NCBI RefSeq assembly: GCF_004210375.1
Contig: NC_134833.1
Coordinates: forward strand, 21,569,396 to 21,633,395
Direction of reading: 5' to 3'
From: Tachypleus tridentatus
Lineage: Eukaryota > Arthropoda > Merostomata > Xiphosura > Limulidae
Length of the DNA: 64,000 bases
Below are positions 52,601 to 60,239 of this stretch, piece by piece. The position numbers and the translations under genes are program-made. The notes under the pieces were generated by a model. It saw only the letters and a list, made by a program, of their open reading frames with translations. It had not been told where the DNA came from and searched no databases. Position 1 is the first letter of the stretch. Every line of letters begins with the position of its first letter.

Positions 52601-55600
52601 ACACCCCCAGAGCTGAAAGGGCGAGCATGTTTGGTGTGACGGGGATTCGAACCCCTGACCCTCAGATTACGAGTCGAACGCCTTAACCCACCTGGTCACG
52701 CCGGGCTGCATTTCTGTAAGAACATGTAAACTATTTAACTTCTACTTTGGAGAAAGGTTTGTGCAACTAACGACCACAGCTGGAAAATAGAAGTTCGACT
52801 AATATTACGTACGTTTAAAAACAAACCAAGAAGGAATTCTCAATAGCCACGGTACATGAAATTCTTTTAGAGAGAATTTGAGTAAACTAATCTACGAGAC
52901 CTTGAGCGTGGTCAAATACGTCCATCAAAAGAGTTTGACCTGCTGAGCCCTAGATTGTAATTAAATCTCAAATCTATCAAAGTTCAACGGAAATACGAGT
53001 TTAAAATTTGAACTTGAAAAACAAACTTTGAGTCATTTAATGTGCTGCTACGCCAGGGCTAAAATGTATTAGTTAGCAATCCTACTGTCCCCGCAACATG
53101 TTACAGATTTTTAAATGTCAGTGAATTTAGAAACCACTGATAGGAGAAAATCGTATATTGGTGTATTTGATAAACGGATTAACGTTAATAACTTTACCTG
53201 ATTTGATCATGACGTAGGTGATAACTGTAATATTGGAAATATATATATATATTAATTCATCACAATGTCTTTGGTAGTCCAGAGTAACTTTGGAATAATC
53301 ACTAGATTATCTCACTTCATTGTTATTTGTATTCGAGTGTAAGACAAAACACTAGATAATCCACTGCAACTGAACATTATCATTGTTGTGTACGCTAGCA
53401 TCTGAAAATTAAAAAACACACACAGAAGAAACATTCCAGATAAATAAATAGTGTTCATATTTTTAATACGTCCCTCAGAAACCAAGGAGTGTCTCTACAC
53501 TATAGTTTGTTAAATATTAAAGTAAGTTCAATCCGAAAATCCCCAAAGAGGGTGATTTTGGACATATCTATGTTATTCTACTTCCAGGCACATTTTCTTT
53601 GTTAACTGATAAATGCTAAAATGAAATACAGCATCCTCAAGTCTCCATACTAGCTAGTACTAAGGTCTACTCACTGGTAGTAAATTCAGTATATATGTCA
53701 GTAAAGTCACATTCTCAGCATTGTTAACTAAGCAACTGTCAATGTTTTATGCTTCTCCTATCACCGTTTTATGTTTAGCTTTCAACTGAGATACGAACAA
53801 CCTGCGATTCAGCAAGGAAGATCGAAGCATCACGGTAGTCAGGAGTAGGATGACCAGACAGGAACATTTTGAAAGCATCTATTGGCATAATATTGTACTC
53901 ATCTTGCTGCACAGCACTTACCAAGGTGATTTTAAATGGTTCCTGAATACCTATGCTATATTTTTTATGGTTGGCCATTAAGCTCGTGATGCGCTAAGCG
54001 ATTTCAGTCACCTTATCACTTAAAACCACTTTTTTGCAACCCATGCGCCAATAAACATTTCCAAAAATGTTATTTCAAGTTAAAAAAAACGGATTGGGTA
54101 GTTGCTGTTTTTCAACAAAAATGTCCCCCCACTAGTTTATGAGGGGCCTATCAAAATCATATACATATATGATATTTTTATTTATTATGTTTGCAATGAA
54201 GTAAACAAAACAAGCAAATTATTGAGCAAAGATATATGAACCTTTGTCGAAAGGACTTTCACTTGATGTTTCTGAGGTTGGTGAGGACGTCGTTGAAGAG
54301 GTGGTAGGTGGTGGTGAAGTCGATGAGGGTTTCTGCTGAAGAGGTGGTAGGTGGTGGTGAAGTCGATGAGTGTTTCGTTGAAGAGGTGGTAGGTGTAGGT
54401 GACGTTGATGAGGGTTTCTGCTGAAGAGGTGGTAGGGTGGTGGTGAAGTCGATGAGTGTTTCGTTGAAAAGGTGGTAGGTGGAGGTGACGTTGATGAACG
54501 AGTCGTTAAAGGAATGGAAGGTGGGACTGAGGCTGATGATGAAGTCATTGAAAGGGTGGTAGGTGGTACTGAGGTTGATGACGAAGTCATTGAAAGGGTG
54601 GTAGGTGGTACTGAGGTTGATGACGAAGTCATTGAAAAGTGGTAGGCAGTAATGAGGTTGCAGGTTGGATTGTATTGGTTGGATCTTCAAAGTGGGAGTC
54701 GGGACAACAAACCCCAACATAATGACCTTTAATAATACATACATGGTTGTAAAACGTTTGATAATTTCTAAACATTTCTCGTCGTAAACAATGTTGAATA
54801 TATCGGCAGTGACCTTTTATTTTCAGGTGTCCTACAAAACTGAAATCTGTCGTTGGAAGAAGCTGATGGGTTAAATATTGTTGAACAGGTCACGGGTATG
54901 GGGAGTTTATGACCACGTGACATGATGTGCTGAACCCAGTTGAGAGCTTCATCTAAGGTTATGCTGTCAACATTATAACTATCACAAGTATGTCTGTGAG
55001 AACTCCATCCACTATTTGGTGATGAGAACCAGCTTGATGGATAGTTTTGATGTTCCCCTGGAATACCGTCGTACCAATGAACTGCTCGGCCTCTTTCTTC
55101 TTGGATAGAATGTGTATCCGTTTCCATCAACTTCTAGTACGAAACTGTCACCATATGGATAATGGTAGTTCCCTGGACCACGCCTACGACCTGGAATGTA
55201 TTATGGATATAATGAAAATATGTGCTCATTGGGTTTTATTATTATTTTGTGAGAAGCATTAAAACTAGACATTCACGACAAAGAACACGTAATATTTATG
55301 TCGATTTATCTACATAATTGGAAATTCTGGTTCAAGTTTTTAACATATTACACATTATCTAGAATAATATATGTGTGTATAACAAGTGCATATCCAATTT
55401 TGTTTGAGCCGTGTGAACTTCAAAATGAAACTCCTACATGAGAAATAAAACATTTTGAATAAGTATCATAAAAAATACAGGAGATAAAGTGTAGTCTCTG
55501 ATGAATGAACAGTTTTGTGTCAGTCAGGACTTAATTTGAGAAGATATATATATCTGTATTTCACATTTTATAACTGATTTCCTGAAAGCATTCTTAGTTA

Positions 55601-57237
55601 ATACTGTACGAACTTAGATAAAACTGTGGAAGTGAAACGAAAAACATAAGTTAAATTCCTACACCTGTGAACAGTTTTGGGTACTTAAAATCACTTATAT
55701 TAATCTACTACTCAGAAATGAGGAGCTTGTTTGTTTGTTTCGCAAAAGCTGCTCGAGGGCTATCTGTGCTAGCCGTCCCTAATTTAGCAGTGTAAGACTA
55801 GAGGGAAGGCAGCTGGTCATCACCACCCATCGCCAACTCTTGGACTCCTCTTGTACCAACGAATAGTGGGATTGACCGTCACATTATAACACCCACACGG
55901 CTTAAAGGGCGAGCATGTTTGGTGCGACCGGGATGAAAGGGCGACGGGGTTCGAACCCGCGACCCTCAGATTACTAGTCGCACGCTTTAACACGCTTGAT
56001 AAATGAGGAGTTAAGACAAATTTAATAAGTAGCTTCTCATATGTAGTACACAGGCATAACATATATTTTCTACCTTCTTTTGTTAATATAAATTAACAAA
56101 TAATTCATTTGGTCAGATTTTATGCAATTTTCGCATAAACACTGGTGCATTCTAAGATTCAACGCTCACTTTAAGCTTCGACGTGCCCATTTCTGATGTG
56201 AACTTTGTTTTATATAACAACGTTTCGAACAACTACACTTCATCGGGCTTAATATGAACATGAAACTGAGCCTTCAGACCATTTGAACGAAATATAAAAT
56301 AGATTATTTTCTTTTTCAAAGTGATTTTATTTCACTGCATTTACTTTTGACGTTGTGTGAATTCCAAGTCTTTTACCTAAAGTCTATCATAGAAGTACCA
56401 AAAACTTAACAAATAATTCAGATTTGCAGGTAGGGTTGAGCCGTTTGTGACACCGTGTTAATTCTAATGATAATTTAGTTGAATTTTGAAATGCACCTAT
56501 TGTATAAAAGGATAAAAATTCATCAGTATCCTTCACTGGCCGAGTAGATGATATCTATAGGTTATAGTCTCAACTATGTTGTAAGATAACGACGAGTCAC
56601 GTGTAAACGCTGGTCGTTTGTACCACTTATACTATGGCTAGTGAATACGTCAAAGAAAATAATTTTCTAGAAACAAAATCTGTTGGTTCGTTCACCAGTC
56701 CTGCAGAAAGCGACTGTCTAGTTGTAGGCAAGGCAAGGCACTGTACGTTTTCTTTGAACCCAATAAAGAATTGGTTTCATTTAACATTACGTGTCCAGTC
56801 TGTTTAATTTTCTCAGTCATTTAGTTAAACTCAAATAACTCACAAGTTTCCTAATCGAGTCTCCTGTTATAAAGCACACCTGTTTAATGGTCTCACAAAA
56901 TAGCTTTTATCTGAGAATACCATAGATGCGAGCTACTCTATGTTATTTGAAGTCCAAAAATATACAAATAATAAATACAGATGAAACTTGTTATCACCAA
57001 AGTATTTTCGATTTAAACTCAACTGAGCTGTCCAGTGTAGTGTTAAGTCTACATTATGGGCAATACTTAAGTAGGAATTGTGAAATAAAATAGCGAACTG
57101 TATATTTAAAACTATTTAGTTTAATTAATTATAGTTAAATTATGGTTACCTTTTCTCACGTGATGCATTCTTTCATTGTGACTGGTTACTGATGAAGTCG
57201 CCAAAATCAGCAGAACAAATGCTTGATATAGTAACAT
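21083..57237 (-). CDS. Gene B: clip-domain trypsin-like serine protease (seven coding exons)
   Basis: Secreted protease zymogen, similar in plan to the horseshoe-crab proclotting enzyme. Coding exons, in transcript order: 57150-57237, 54242-55190, 51672-51742, 50334-50434, 25902-26167, 21539-21681, 21083-21241. Every splice junction is GT-AG and all phases match. Domains: signal peptide, propeptide, six-Cys clip domain, Ser/Thr/Pro linker, then [12 protein letters not shown] activation site and a 237-residue catalytic domain. The triad is His (TAAHC), Asp (YYDACLL) and Ser (GDSGSP). Asp at the S1 position (DDSCQGDSG) predicts cleavage after Arg/Lys. Exon 2 contains frameshifts relative to its paralogue, so it is either a young pseudogene or affected by consensus errors. 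Intron 4 is 24 kb, nearly all satellite. A role in coagulation or melanisation is inferred from the family. Confidence 0.85.
21539..21681 (-). CDS. Gene B exon 6: S1-pocket exon
   Basis: 143 nt, acceptor TATGTAG|GG, donor CAG|GTATTG. Codes for [16 protein letters not shown], two potential N-glycosylation sites (NLT, NIT), LCAGTRDG and DDSCQ. The Asp of DSCQ lies six residues before the catalytic Ser, the trypsin-type S1 position. Confidence 0.93.
21915..22015 (-). mobile_element. Second-family SINE fragment
   Basis: Minus copy with acaaagttacacaatcagat tail, cgcccaccatgagcatcgaa core and a head near cagtttcaccgctaatcc. Confidence 0.6.
22555..23580. repeat. 46-bp minisatellite in intron 5
   Basis: About 21 head-to-tail copies of a unit like ctacatcattagatccttgt + tagaaataccaactgtacaa + cactgt. 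Some copies lack five bases (tgtacactgtc), and the outer copies diverge (ctacaccatcaggttcttgt). Copies in the centre are nearly identical, pointing to recent homogenisation. In gene-sense orientation each unit contains TTTCTAAC, then TGTACAG about 25-30 bases later. Confidence 0.95.
23650..23833 (+). mobile_element. tRNA-derived SINE, 3' truncated
   Basis: Begins agcataaccaggtggttaag, loses most of the B box (ctgaggggcccgggtaacac), and stops at ccttctagtc where Tc1-like DNA begins. Confidence 0.8.
23855..24266 (+). pseudogene. Tc1-like transposase relic (C-terminal part)
   Basis: Translation gives [19 protein letters not shown], then [18 protein letters not shown] and [11 protein letters not shown](Y)xNPIExxWGEL is the signature around the last acidic residue of the Tc1/mariner DDE transposase. 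An in-frame TGA follows ELFIIS, and the N-terminal half is missing. Downstream DNA up to ttgctgttgttataa matches the flank of the second copy at 58750 in inverted orientation, so both are one family. Confidence 0.85.
24267..24532 (+). mobile_element. tRNA-derived SINE at the end of a Tc1 relic
   Basis: Starts ggcccggcatggccaggtga directly after the Tc1 relic. It has a degraded B box (cgcgattttgaatcccc) and tail tgcgcgaaattcaaacc. Confidence 0.85.
24917..25198 (+). mobile_element. tRNA-Thr-like SINE, best copy, 13-bp target duplication
   Basis: Representative of the main SINE family. Head ggcccagcatggctaagcac (A box), anticodon arm gactcgtaatctgag (CGT in the Thr position), B box gggttctcatccc, then a body (tgctcgccctttcagccgtg ... 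actattcgttggtaaaagag ... gatgactagctgccttccct ... gacggctagcgcagatagcc) and a tail ctttgtgcgaaattcc with (caaa)n. atcgacaccactt occurs exactly at 24904-24916 and 25199-25211. A perfect duplication implies a rather recent insertion. The family is transcribed by Pol III in principle and mobilised by a LINE. Confidence 0.97.
25500..25905. repeat. 73-bp array copied from the end of exon 5
   Basis: Five imperfect units (period 72-74) precede the true exon end on the plus strand, with matching points at about 25543, 25617, 25691, 25764 and 25836, then the genuine exon at 25909. In gene sense each carries TATACAGG, GGCTACCATCACAGGCT, CCACTT(C/A)TTTC and a donor or donor remnant. Two units keep CAGTAAGT, one has GGTAAAT, two have GTTAAC. 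Units alternate in sequence, so expansion was by pairs. One copy has a stop (GGC TAG AAG). Confidence 0.9.
25902..26167 (-). CDS. Gene B exon 5: catalytic Asp exon
   Basis: 266 nt, acceptor TTTCAG|A, donor TTCG|GTAAGT. Codes for [27 protein letters not shown] (catalytic Asp), [10 protein letters not shown] and [10 protein letters not shown]. The residue after Asp-Ala is Cys where Ala is usual (DACLL rather than DIALL). Its 3' end has been tandemly copied downstream (25500-25905). Confidence 0.92.
26203..26765. repeat. 56-bp minisatellite abutting the exon 5 acceptor
   Basis: Ten copies of tactgtaatacaatgttttt + aatgttaatcctcacccaaa + ctcaacagtagttcag. The first begins about 36 bases upstream (gene sense) of exon 5. 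Copies differ by one T in the T run and by cctcaccc/tttcaccc variants. Confidence 0.95.
26790..27781. repeat. 57-bp satellite, diverged edge block
   Basis: Roughly 15-17 decayed units like ttaacatgtgtggtatgtta + ttaaggtgtttatctcatta + attatacttacagtaa. Two stretches (27060-27390) have lost the pattern. The block is continuous with the main array, from which it is cut by the element at 27786-29208. Confidence 0.85.
28029..28274 (+). CDS. Transposon-borne small ORF with PYQFEP motif
   Basis: 81 codons: begins [20 protein letters not shown], contains [13 protein letters not shown], then an acidic Ser-rich tract ([15 protein letters not shown]) and ends [10 protein letters not shown]. The last codons overlap a good donor, GAATG|GTAAGC at 28271, so this may be a first exon. 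A PYxFEP motif with an acidic tract occurs at the N-terminus of animal proteins annotated as P2X7-like; that link is from memory. No downstream partner exon was found in the element. Confidence 0.5.
   Translation: MASAHGETEAESVLTLCSEQCQVAPYQFEPTLNEPRTVTFDTDLTSSSDEDSSTSESSGTVSDTDSAQAGYESVILSVEEW
28560..28867 (-). pseudogene. THAP-domain fragment (one nonsense codon)
   Basis: From ATG at 28867-28865: [41 protein letters not shown], stop TAG at 28717-28715, then [11 protein letters not shown] and [10 protein letters not shown]. This is a THAP C2CH zinc finger: CxxC near the start, CxxH in ICQDH, the FP and W positions, and an AVPxI-like end (AVDRI). THAP fingers bind DNA in transposases and derived host proteins. 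The in-frame TAG makes this copy non-functional unless read through. Confidence 0.8.
29213..49450. repeat. 57-bp / 114-bp satellite array, about 20 kb
   Basis: About 355 monomers of 57 bp. The dominant form is a 114-bp dimer of unit A (gtagtttaacatgtgtggta + tattaccaaggtgtttgtct + tattaattatacttaca) and unit B (cataactaaaacatgtgtgg + tatgttattaatgtgtatct + cattaagtatacttaca). Zones with simple 57-bp repetition occur near 30840-31020, 31920-32100, 37880-38050, 41600-41830, 42400-43740, 45690-45950, 46340-46660, 47650-47830 and 48290-48950. Since 57 is a multiple of three, those zones have open frames by chance. Each monomer carries atacttac (plus), i.e. GTAAGTAT in gene sense. Near-identity of hundreds of units shows recent homogenisation. 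The exact copy number here may be an assembly estimate. Confidence 0.97.
30796..32154. repeat. 1083-bp duplicated block within the satellite
   Basis: The distinctive run of four simple monomers, including the rare variant taacttctgtggtatgtcat, occurs at 30840-31020 and again at 31920-32100. The offset is exactly 1083 bp, i.e. 19 monomers. A tacatttac variant in the second separates them. Confidence 0.85.
49490..49705. mobile_element. 216-bp TTAA element carrying 28S rRNA sequence
   Basis: Termini cactcctacgaaag (49490-49503) and cttttcgtaggtgtg (49691-49705) are inverted repeats with one substitution and one indel, flanked by ttaa at 49486-49489 and 49706-49709. Inside, 49596 to about 49688 matches the conserved 28S rRNA region around the R1/R2 insertion sites (atgaatggattaacgagatt, ctatctactatctagcgaaa, ccacagccaggggaacgggc). 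TTAA targets suggest a piggyBac-like or Kolobok-like source. It sits at the edge of the satellite. Confidence 0.8.
49596..49688 (+). rRNA. 28S rRNA fragment (non-functional, inside a mobile element)
   Basis: About 90 bases matching the plus sense of eukaryotic 28S rRNA near the R1/R2 target region, diverging after acgggcttg. Far too short to be a gene. Identification is from memory of this highly conserved segment. Confidence 0.75.
49710..50333. other. Unique part of intron 4 next to the exon 4 donor
   Basis: No satellite units or SINEs are visible. The last 57 bases before the donor (plus 50277-50333) resemble one satellite monomer. Confidence 0.6.
50334..50434 (-). CDS. Gene B exon 4: catalytic His exon
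   Basis: 101 nt, acceptor GTTAAG|GCT, donor GATGG|GTAAGTAC, phase 2 out. Codes for [14 protein letters not shown] and [10 protein letters not shown] with the catalytic His. Its donor opens the satellite-filled intron, and the first bases of that intron resemble the satellite monomer. Confidence 0.92.
50745..50815 (-). mobile_element. Second-family SINE head fragment
   Basis: ctcccgcgggaatcgagccc, aaaattaccgctgttccacc and tgggcccca resemble the minus-strand head of the family. Confidence 0.45.
51062..51180 (+). mobile_element. SINE tail fragment
   Basis: ggaggtggattgtttgaata, attagggacagttagtgcaa and an acaaacagacaaacaaa tail give a decayed 3' half of the Thr-like SINE. Confidence 0.6.
51314..51569 (-). 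mobile_element. tRNA-derived SINE lacking its anticodon arm
   Basis: Minus copy in intron 3. ccaatga lies at 51307-51313 and 51570-51576. The sequence jumps from the B box (gattcgaacccgcgcc) straight to the A box (ctaaccacctggcc), so the anticodon arm is deleted. Confidence 0.85.
51672..51742 (-). CDS. Gene B exon 3: activation site
   Basis: 71 nt, acceptor TTTCAG|AA, donor ATG|GTGAGT. Codes for [13 protein letters not shown] and then DPNDWRWM. The Cys before the cleavage point is the one that normally keeps the light chain attached to the catalytic domain. Cleavage after KKR predicts activation by a trypsin-like enzyme. Confidence 0.9.
51854..52116 (-). mobile_element. tRNA-derived SINE
   Basis: Minus copy in intron 2, from a (tttg)n tail to gattacgagtcgagtgcctt. 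The last A-box bases are lost. Confidence 0.88.
52133..52255 (-). mobile_element. Second-family SINE, nearly complete
   Basis: tttgtttagaattaagcaca tail, ctacacaatgggctatctgt, head tttttagcgacgtgagtctg to ttgtgccactgggggac. Confidence 0.8.
52269..52412. repeat. 42-bp minisatellite in intron 2
   Basis: About 3.5 units of gcataatttattgatatcta + gtgtgctaattataacatta + at. The 14-codon period opens chance frames on both strands. Confidence 0.9.
52428..52707 (-). mobile_element. tRNA-derived SINE
   Basis: Full minus copy from cttgtttgtttgttttttttg to cacctggtcacgccgggct, with B box gattcgaacccctgaccc. Confidence 0.92.
53000..53770. other. Intron 2 sequence without recognisable elements
   Basis: AT-rich, with a short (at)n run at about 53238. 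No assignable gene or repeat. Confidence 0.5.
53775..54045 (-). pseudogene. Unidentified coding-like relic in intron 2
   Basis: On the minus strand, 53775-53978 reads [38 protein letters not shown] and [16 protein letters not shown], ending ISVES. The same frame upstream gives [15 protein letters not shown], one stop, RITSL, so the relic extends beyond its ATG. Composition and codon usage look protein-coding. I do not recognise the family. A gene fragment, a retroposed copy or transposon protein are all possible. No matching splice sites were found. Confidence 0.4.
54242..55190 (-). CDS. Gene B exon 2: propeptide, clip domain and Ser/Thr/Pro linker (frameshifted)
   Basis: Acceptor ACATTCCAG|GT and donor AAAG|GTTCAT fit the phases of the neighbours. 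The propeptide passes [10 protein letters not shown], homologous to TLQDVVQQL of gene A. The clip domain follows: [21 protein letters not shown] and GVCCPD, giving all six cysteines. A 42-bp, 14-residue repeat ([14 protein letters not shown] type) forms the linker up to SESPFDK. Three frame changes interrupt it: within about 55060-55134, within 54815-54830 between the first and second clip cysteines, and near 54640 at the linker start. The exon length (949) is off a whole-codon value by one. No intact start-to-end frame exists as assembled. Confidence 0.75.
54258..54655 (-). repeat. Coding 42-bp minisatellite in the protease linker
   Basis: Nine or so units in exon 2, mostly 42 bp (14 residues of Ser, Thr and Pro), with units of 41, 43 and 44 bp. 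The 44 and 43 units shift frame and restore it, giving a short Leu/His-rich stretch ([19 protein letters not shown]). The 41-bp unit at the 5' end breaks the frame with the clip domain. Confidence 0.85.
55726..56000 (-). mobile_element. tRNA-derived SINE with 10-bp target duplication
   Basis: Minus copy in intron 1. aaatgaggag is found at 55716-55725 and 56001-56010. Contains a small internal duplication (gcgaccgggatgaaagggcg then acggggttcgaaccc). Confidence 0.93.
56011..57149. other. Intron 1 sequence without recognisable elements
   Basis: AT-rich intron DNA. A phrase near 56220 (acgtttcgaacaactacact) looks repeat-like, but no bounded element can be drawn. Confidence 0.45.
57150..57237 (-). 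CDS. Gene B exon 1: signal peptide
   Basis: ATG at 57237-57235 starts [19 protein letters not shown], a typical signal peptide, followed by [10 protein letters not shown]. Ends in phase 1 at AAAG|GTAACC. A possible acceptor (TTTCAG) lies 15 bases upstream of the ATG, so a 5'-UTR exon may exist further out. The equivalent exon of gene A has the same length class and phase. Confidence 0.8.
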
Positions 57238-57892
57238 TGATCCTTTAACACTCTGAAACATACAACAAAAACTGTAATAAATGGAAGTATTTAACAGTTT
57301 AGGGCTAATTCGCTCTAGTTAGGTTTAACTTCGTAGTTAAACTTCGACAAAATATTAGGTGCAGCTGGAGTACTTGTCCCAAAGACGAAAGTTATGCACA
57401 TTAATGATTAATAAAAGGTTATTTTACGACATGAAAAATTGTTTTTTCTTATATATAATTGTAAAGAAAAAGAAACGTCCATAAAAACTGCAAAACAAAA
57501 TGTTAGATCGCAAAGTTACATGTTATTCCATATTGACCCGACAAACCTTCATGCTGAACTTGGTTATATCACCAGGGGGACAAGTAGTGGTAAAAATGTA
57601 AAAATACCCATAAAAATTTTTAAAAAACCCACAAATCTGAAAACTAGTATGTATCTCTGCGTAAACTTAATGAACTTTAGTACCAATTTTGGGGAAGATG
57701 CATCACATCGTGCGAAGTAGTTACATAAACATACAACAAACAGTACTATTATACTTATAAAGATGGTTTTTACATTCATAACAGTTAGGCAAGACTTTTA
57801 TGAAGACGAGCGAGAGACACATTTAGAAAATAATATCGTGTCTTTGTTCCTACAAGTGAGTTATTGTACAAAAATATTGGTACTTCATTACT

Positions 57893-57969
57893 TGGGCCTG
57901 GTTGTGATCAAGTGCTTAGAGTGTTGGACTGAAGATCTGAGGGCTCATGGTTAGGGTCCCGTTACCTAA
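57893..57969 (+). mobile_element. Head of an older SINE, split by insertion
   Basis: gggcctggttgtgatcaagt (A box like) and ggctcatggttagggtcccg (B box like) form a tRNA-like head. Its body continues at 58261-58475, beyond a younger SINE. Confidence 0.6.
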
Positions 57970-57970
57970 G

Positions 57971-58251
57971 ATTTGGTTTGGTTTTTAAATTTCGCGCAAA
58001 GCAACACGAGAGCTATCTGCATTAGTCGTCCCTAATTTAGCAGTGTATGACTGGAGAGAAAGCAGCTAGTCATTACCACACCTTCCGACTCTTGAGCTAC
58101 TCTTTTATTAACGAATAGTTGGATTGACCGTCACATTGTAACGCTTCTACGGTTGAAAGAGCGAGCATGTTTGGTGTGACGGGATTCGAACCAGAGACCC
58201 TCGGATTACGAGTCGAGTGTCTTAATCACCAAGCAATGCCAGGTCACTCCA
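57971..58251 (-). mobile_element. tRNA-derived SINE nested in an older SINE
   Basis: Minus copy, tttggtttggtttttaaatt to caatgccaggtcactcc. ttacctaag (57962-57970) and ttgcctaag (58252-58260) are the target duplication with one difference. Confidence 0.88.
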
Positions 58252-58260
58252 TTGCCTAAG

Positions 58261-58475
58261 AAAAAAAAAAGGAAATTTCGCACTCTGCACTTTAGGATTG
58301 TTAATGAGTTATAAGTATAACGGTCAGTTCCCACTATCCGGTTAGACCAGCCAACGTGTTGACAGTGAATGATGATTGCTAGCTGTGTTCAATTTAGTCT
58401 ATCCGTTTAAAATTAGAAATAGTTAAAGGTGATCACTTTGTGTAGCTTTGTGCGAATATTCAAACCAAGCGAAAT
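58261..58475 (+). mobile_element. Body and tail of the split older SINE
   Basis: ataacggtcagttcccacta, gtgaatgatgattgctagct and tgtagctttgtgcgaatatt follow the SINE body order. Completes the head at 57893. Confidence 0.6.
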
Positions 58476-58749
58476 TTCATTAATCAGACAAAGGCAAACA
58501 GTTTTTCACGACAAAAGTCTAGCATGCAGTTAATTTCTATATTTAAAAAATCCACTAAAATTACAGATAACTATTTCAAAACACAATAACAATAACTTTT
58601 TCAGCAGGAATGTCTAGTTTTACATGTAATCTAAACCTTTCCTGATGATGACTCGACACCAAGAATTGGTCTGCTATAAAAATCGCTGTTATTATTGTAT
58701 TTTAGAACTAATCGTTCACCTCAACCAATCGGTCATGCCGGGGTTTATA

Positions 58750-60236
58750 ACAACAGCAAACAATTTTATCACAACGCTTGTAGAAAGTCGTGTAACTCAG
58801 CATTTCATCTATTTATTACGACAAAACCTATATAATGACAAAATATCATTACAGTATTATAAATAGTGTACTTAGTTGGATGTCTTCATACTAATAGTCA
58901 CTGCAAAACGACATGACATGTGTCAATGAGGTTATTGATGTAATACACCGTGATTTCCTCTCAACTTATAATGAAAAGTTCCTGCAACTCAGCTACAGTA
59001 GTTGGTTTGGGGTTAGTAATTTTCCGGCTCAGTTCTCCCAACAGCTTTCAATGGGATTATAATATGAGGACTCTGATGACCATGGCAATCTTGTAACGTT
59101 CTCCTGATGAAGATAATCATGTACAACATGAATACCCTGGCAGTGGCATTGTCATCTTGGAACGCAAAGTTATTACCAAAACCTTGCCCTAGCATATGAC
59201 AGAAATATCCTTTCCATGTAATCCCAGCAAGAGGATCATTTAACGTTTCCCTGAAAAATATGAAAAGAGTTTTTCTACCATGAATAATAAATAGCTGTCT
59301 AAACATTTACTGCACCACCTCCTATAGGAAAGACAGTCTTCTTTCATCTCTCTTTCCAGGCAAACGAAGAACACGACATCAGCTTTTAACAAGCCAGAAA
59401 AAGATGACATGTCGACAGTGTCCTAACTGCAAATTAACATGCTGTCTTGTCCAAGTAACACAGTTGTAACGATTAATTATAGTTAATACCGGTCTGCAGA
59501 CAGCCCTTTTTAAGAAATAGCATTGTCTGGTCAGACCCCTCTTCACTATTGTTCTGAATACCCTGGAATGAATGTGTCCGTACCATCCCTGTGTTAAGGT
59601 GTTGTAAGACTTCTTAGACCTTGACGTATTGACCTGATCAAAACAAAGTCATTCCAGAGAGCTGTTTTACGGTGCCTACCAGTAGACTTTCCTGGAATCC
59701 GATGACGTTCCAGGATTCTGGATACACTACACTGAAGGTATCCTAACGTTGTTGCAATGTCAGTTTACTTTATACTATTTCTGTTCAGTCGGACAAATTG
59801 ACGACCTATATCTTGTGACACATAAAGAGACATGACTCTATCCCAAGTACAGAGAAATTGTCTGACGTTGAACTGTTTCGAGAAAAGGTTATACTAAAAA
59901 CATACTTTTTTATAAAAAAAAGATGTGTGTGCGTTTTGACAAGCAAATGTTCAAAATAATTTATACAGGGGCCGGAATGGCCAGGTGCTTAGGACACTTG
60001 ACTCGTAATCTGAGGGTTGCGAGTCGAATCCTCGTCTCACCAAACATACTCGCCTTTTCAGCCATGATGGCGTTATAATGCACGCTCAATCCCACTATTA
60101 ATGGCTCGTAAATGTTTGTCCAATCATACGTTACATTTCCAGTTACACCTCAAGTATTTACTCAGTAACTGTTCCATGCATGTTAACCATAACGCCAATA
60201 TAAAGCAGTGTAAAAAATTTTGGCCAGGACTGTATA
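58750..60236 (-). pseudogene. Tc1-like transposon relic (whole transposase, broken)
   Basis: Minus-strand DNA matches the plus-strand copy at 23855-24266 over the 3' part. Further upstream it gives TLGYLQCSVSRILERHR (helix-turn-helix) and DPLAGITWKGYF, GQGFGNNFAFQDDNATAR (second catalytic Asp region). Several frameshifts and stops occur. A terminal-repeat-like end, ttttggccaggactgtat, lies at 60219-60236. A SINE (59968-60099) sits inside the end. Confidence 0.8.
59968..60099 (+). mobile_element. SINE head fragment inside the Tc1 relic
   Basis: ggggccggaatggccaggtg, gactcgtaatctgagggttg and a short body to aatcccactatt. The rest of the body and tail is missing. Confidence 0.8.
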
Positions 60237-60239
60237 TAA

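Noticed and set aside
57439..57779. Opposed frames of 93 and 71 codons just upstream of gene B
   Set aside because: Low-complexity Lys/Asn- and Phe/Ile-rich translations of AT-rich DNA, with no domain or splice sites.
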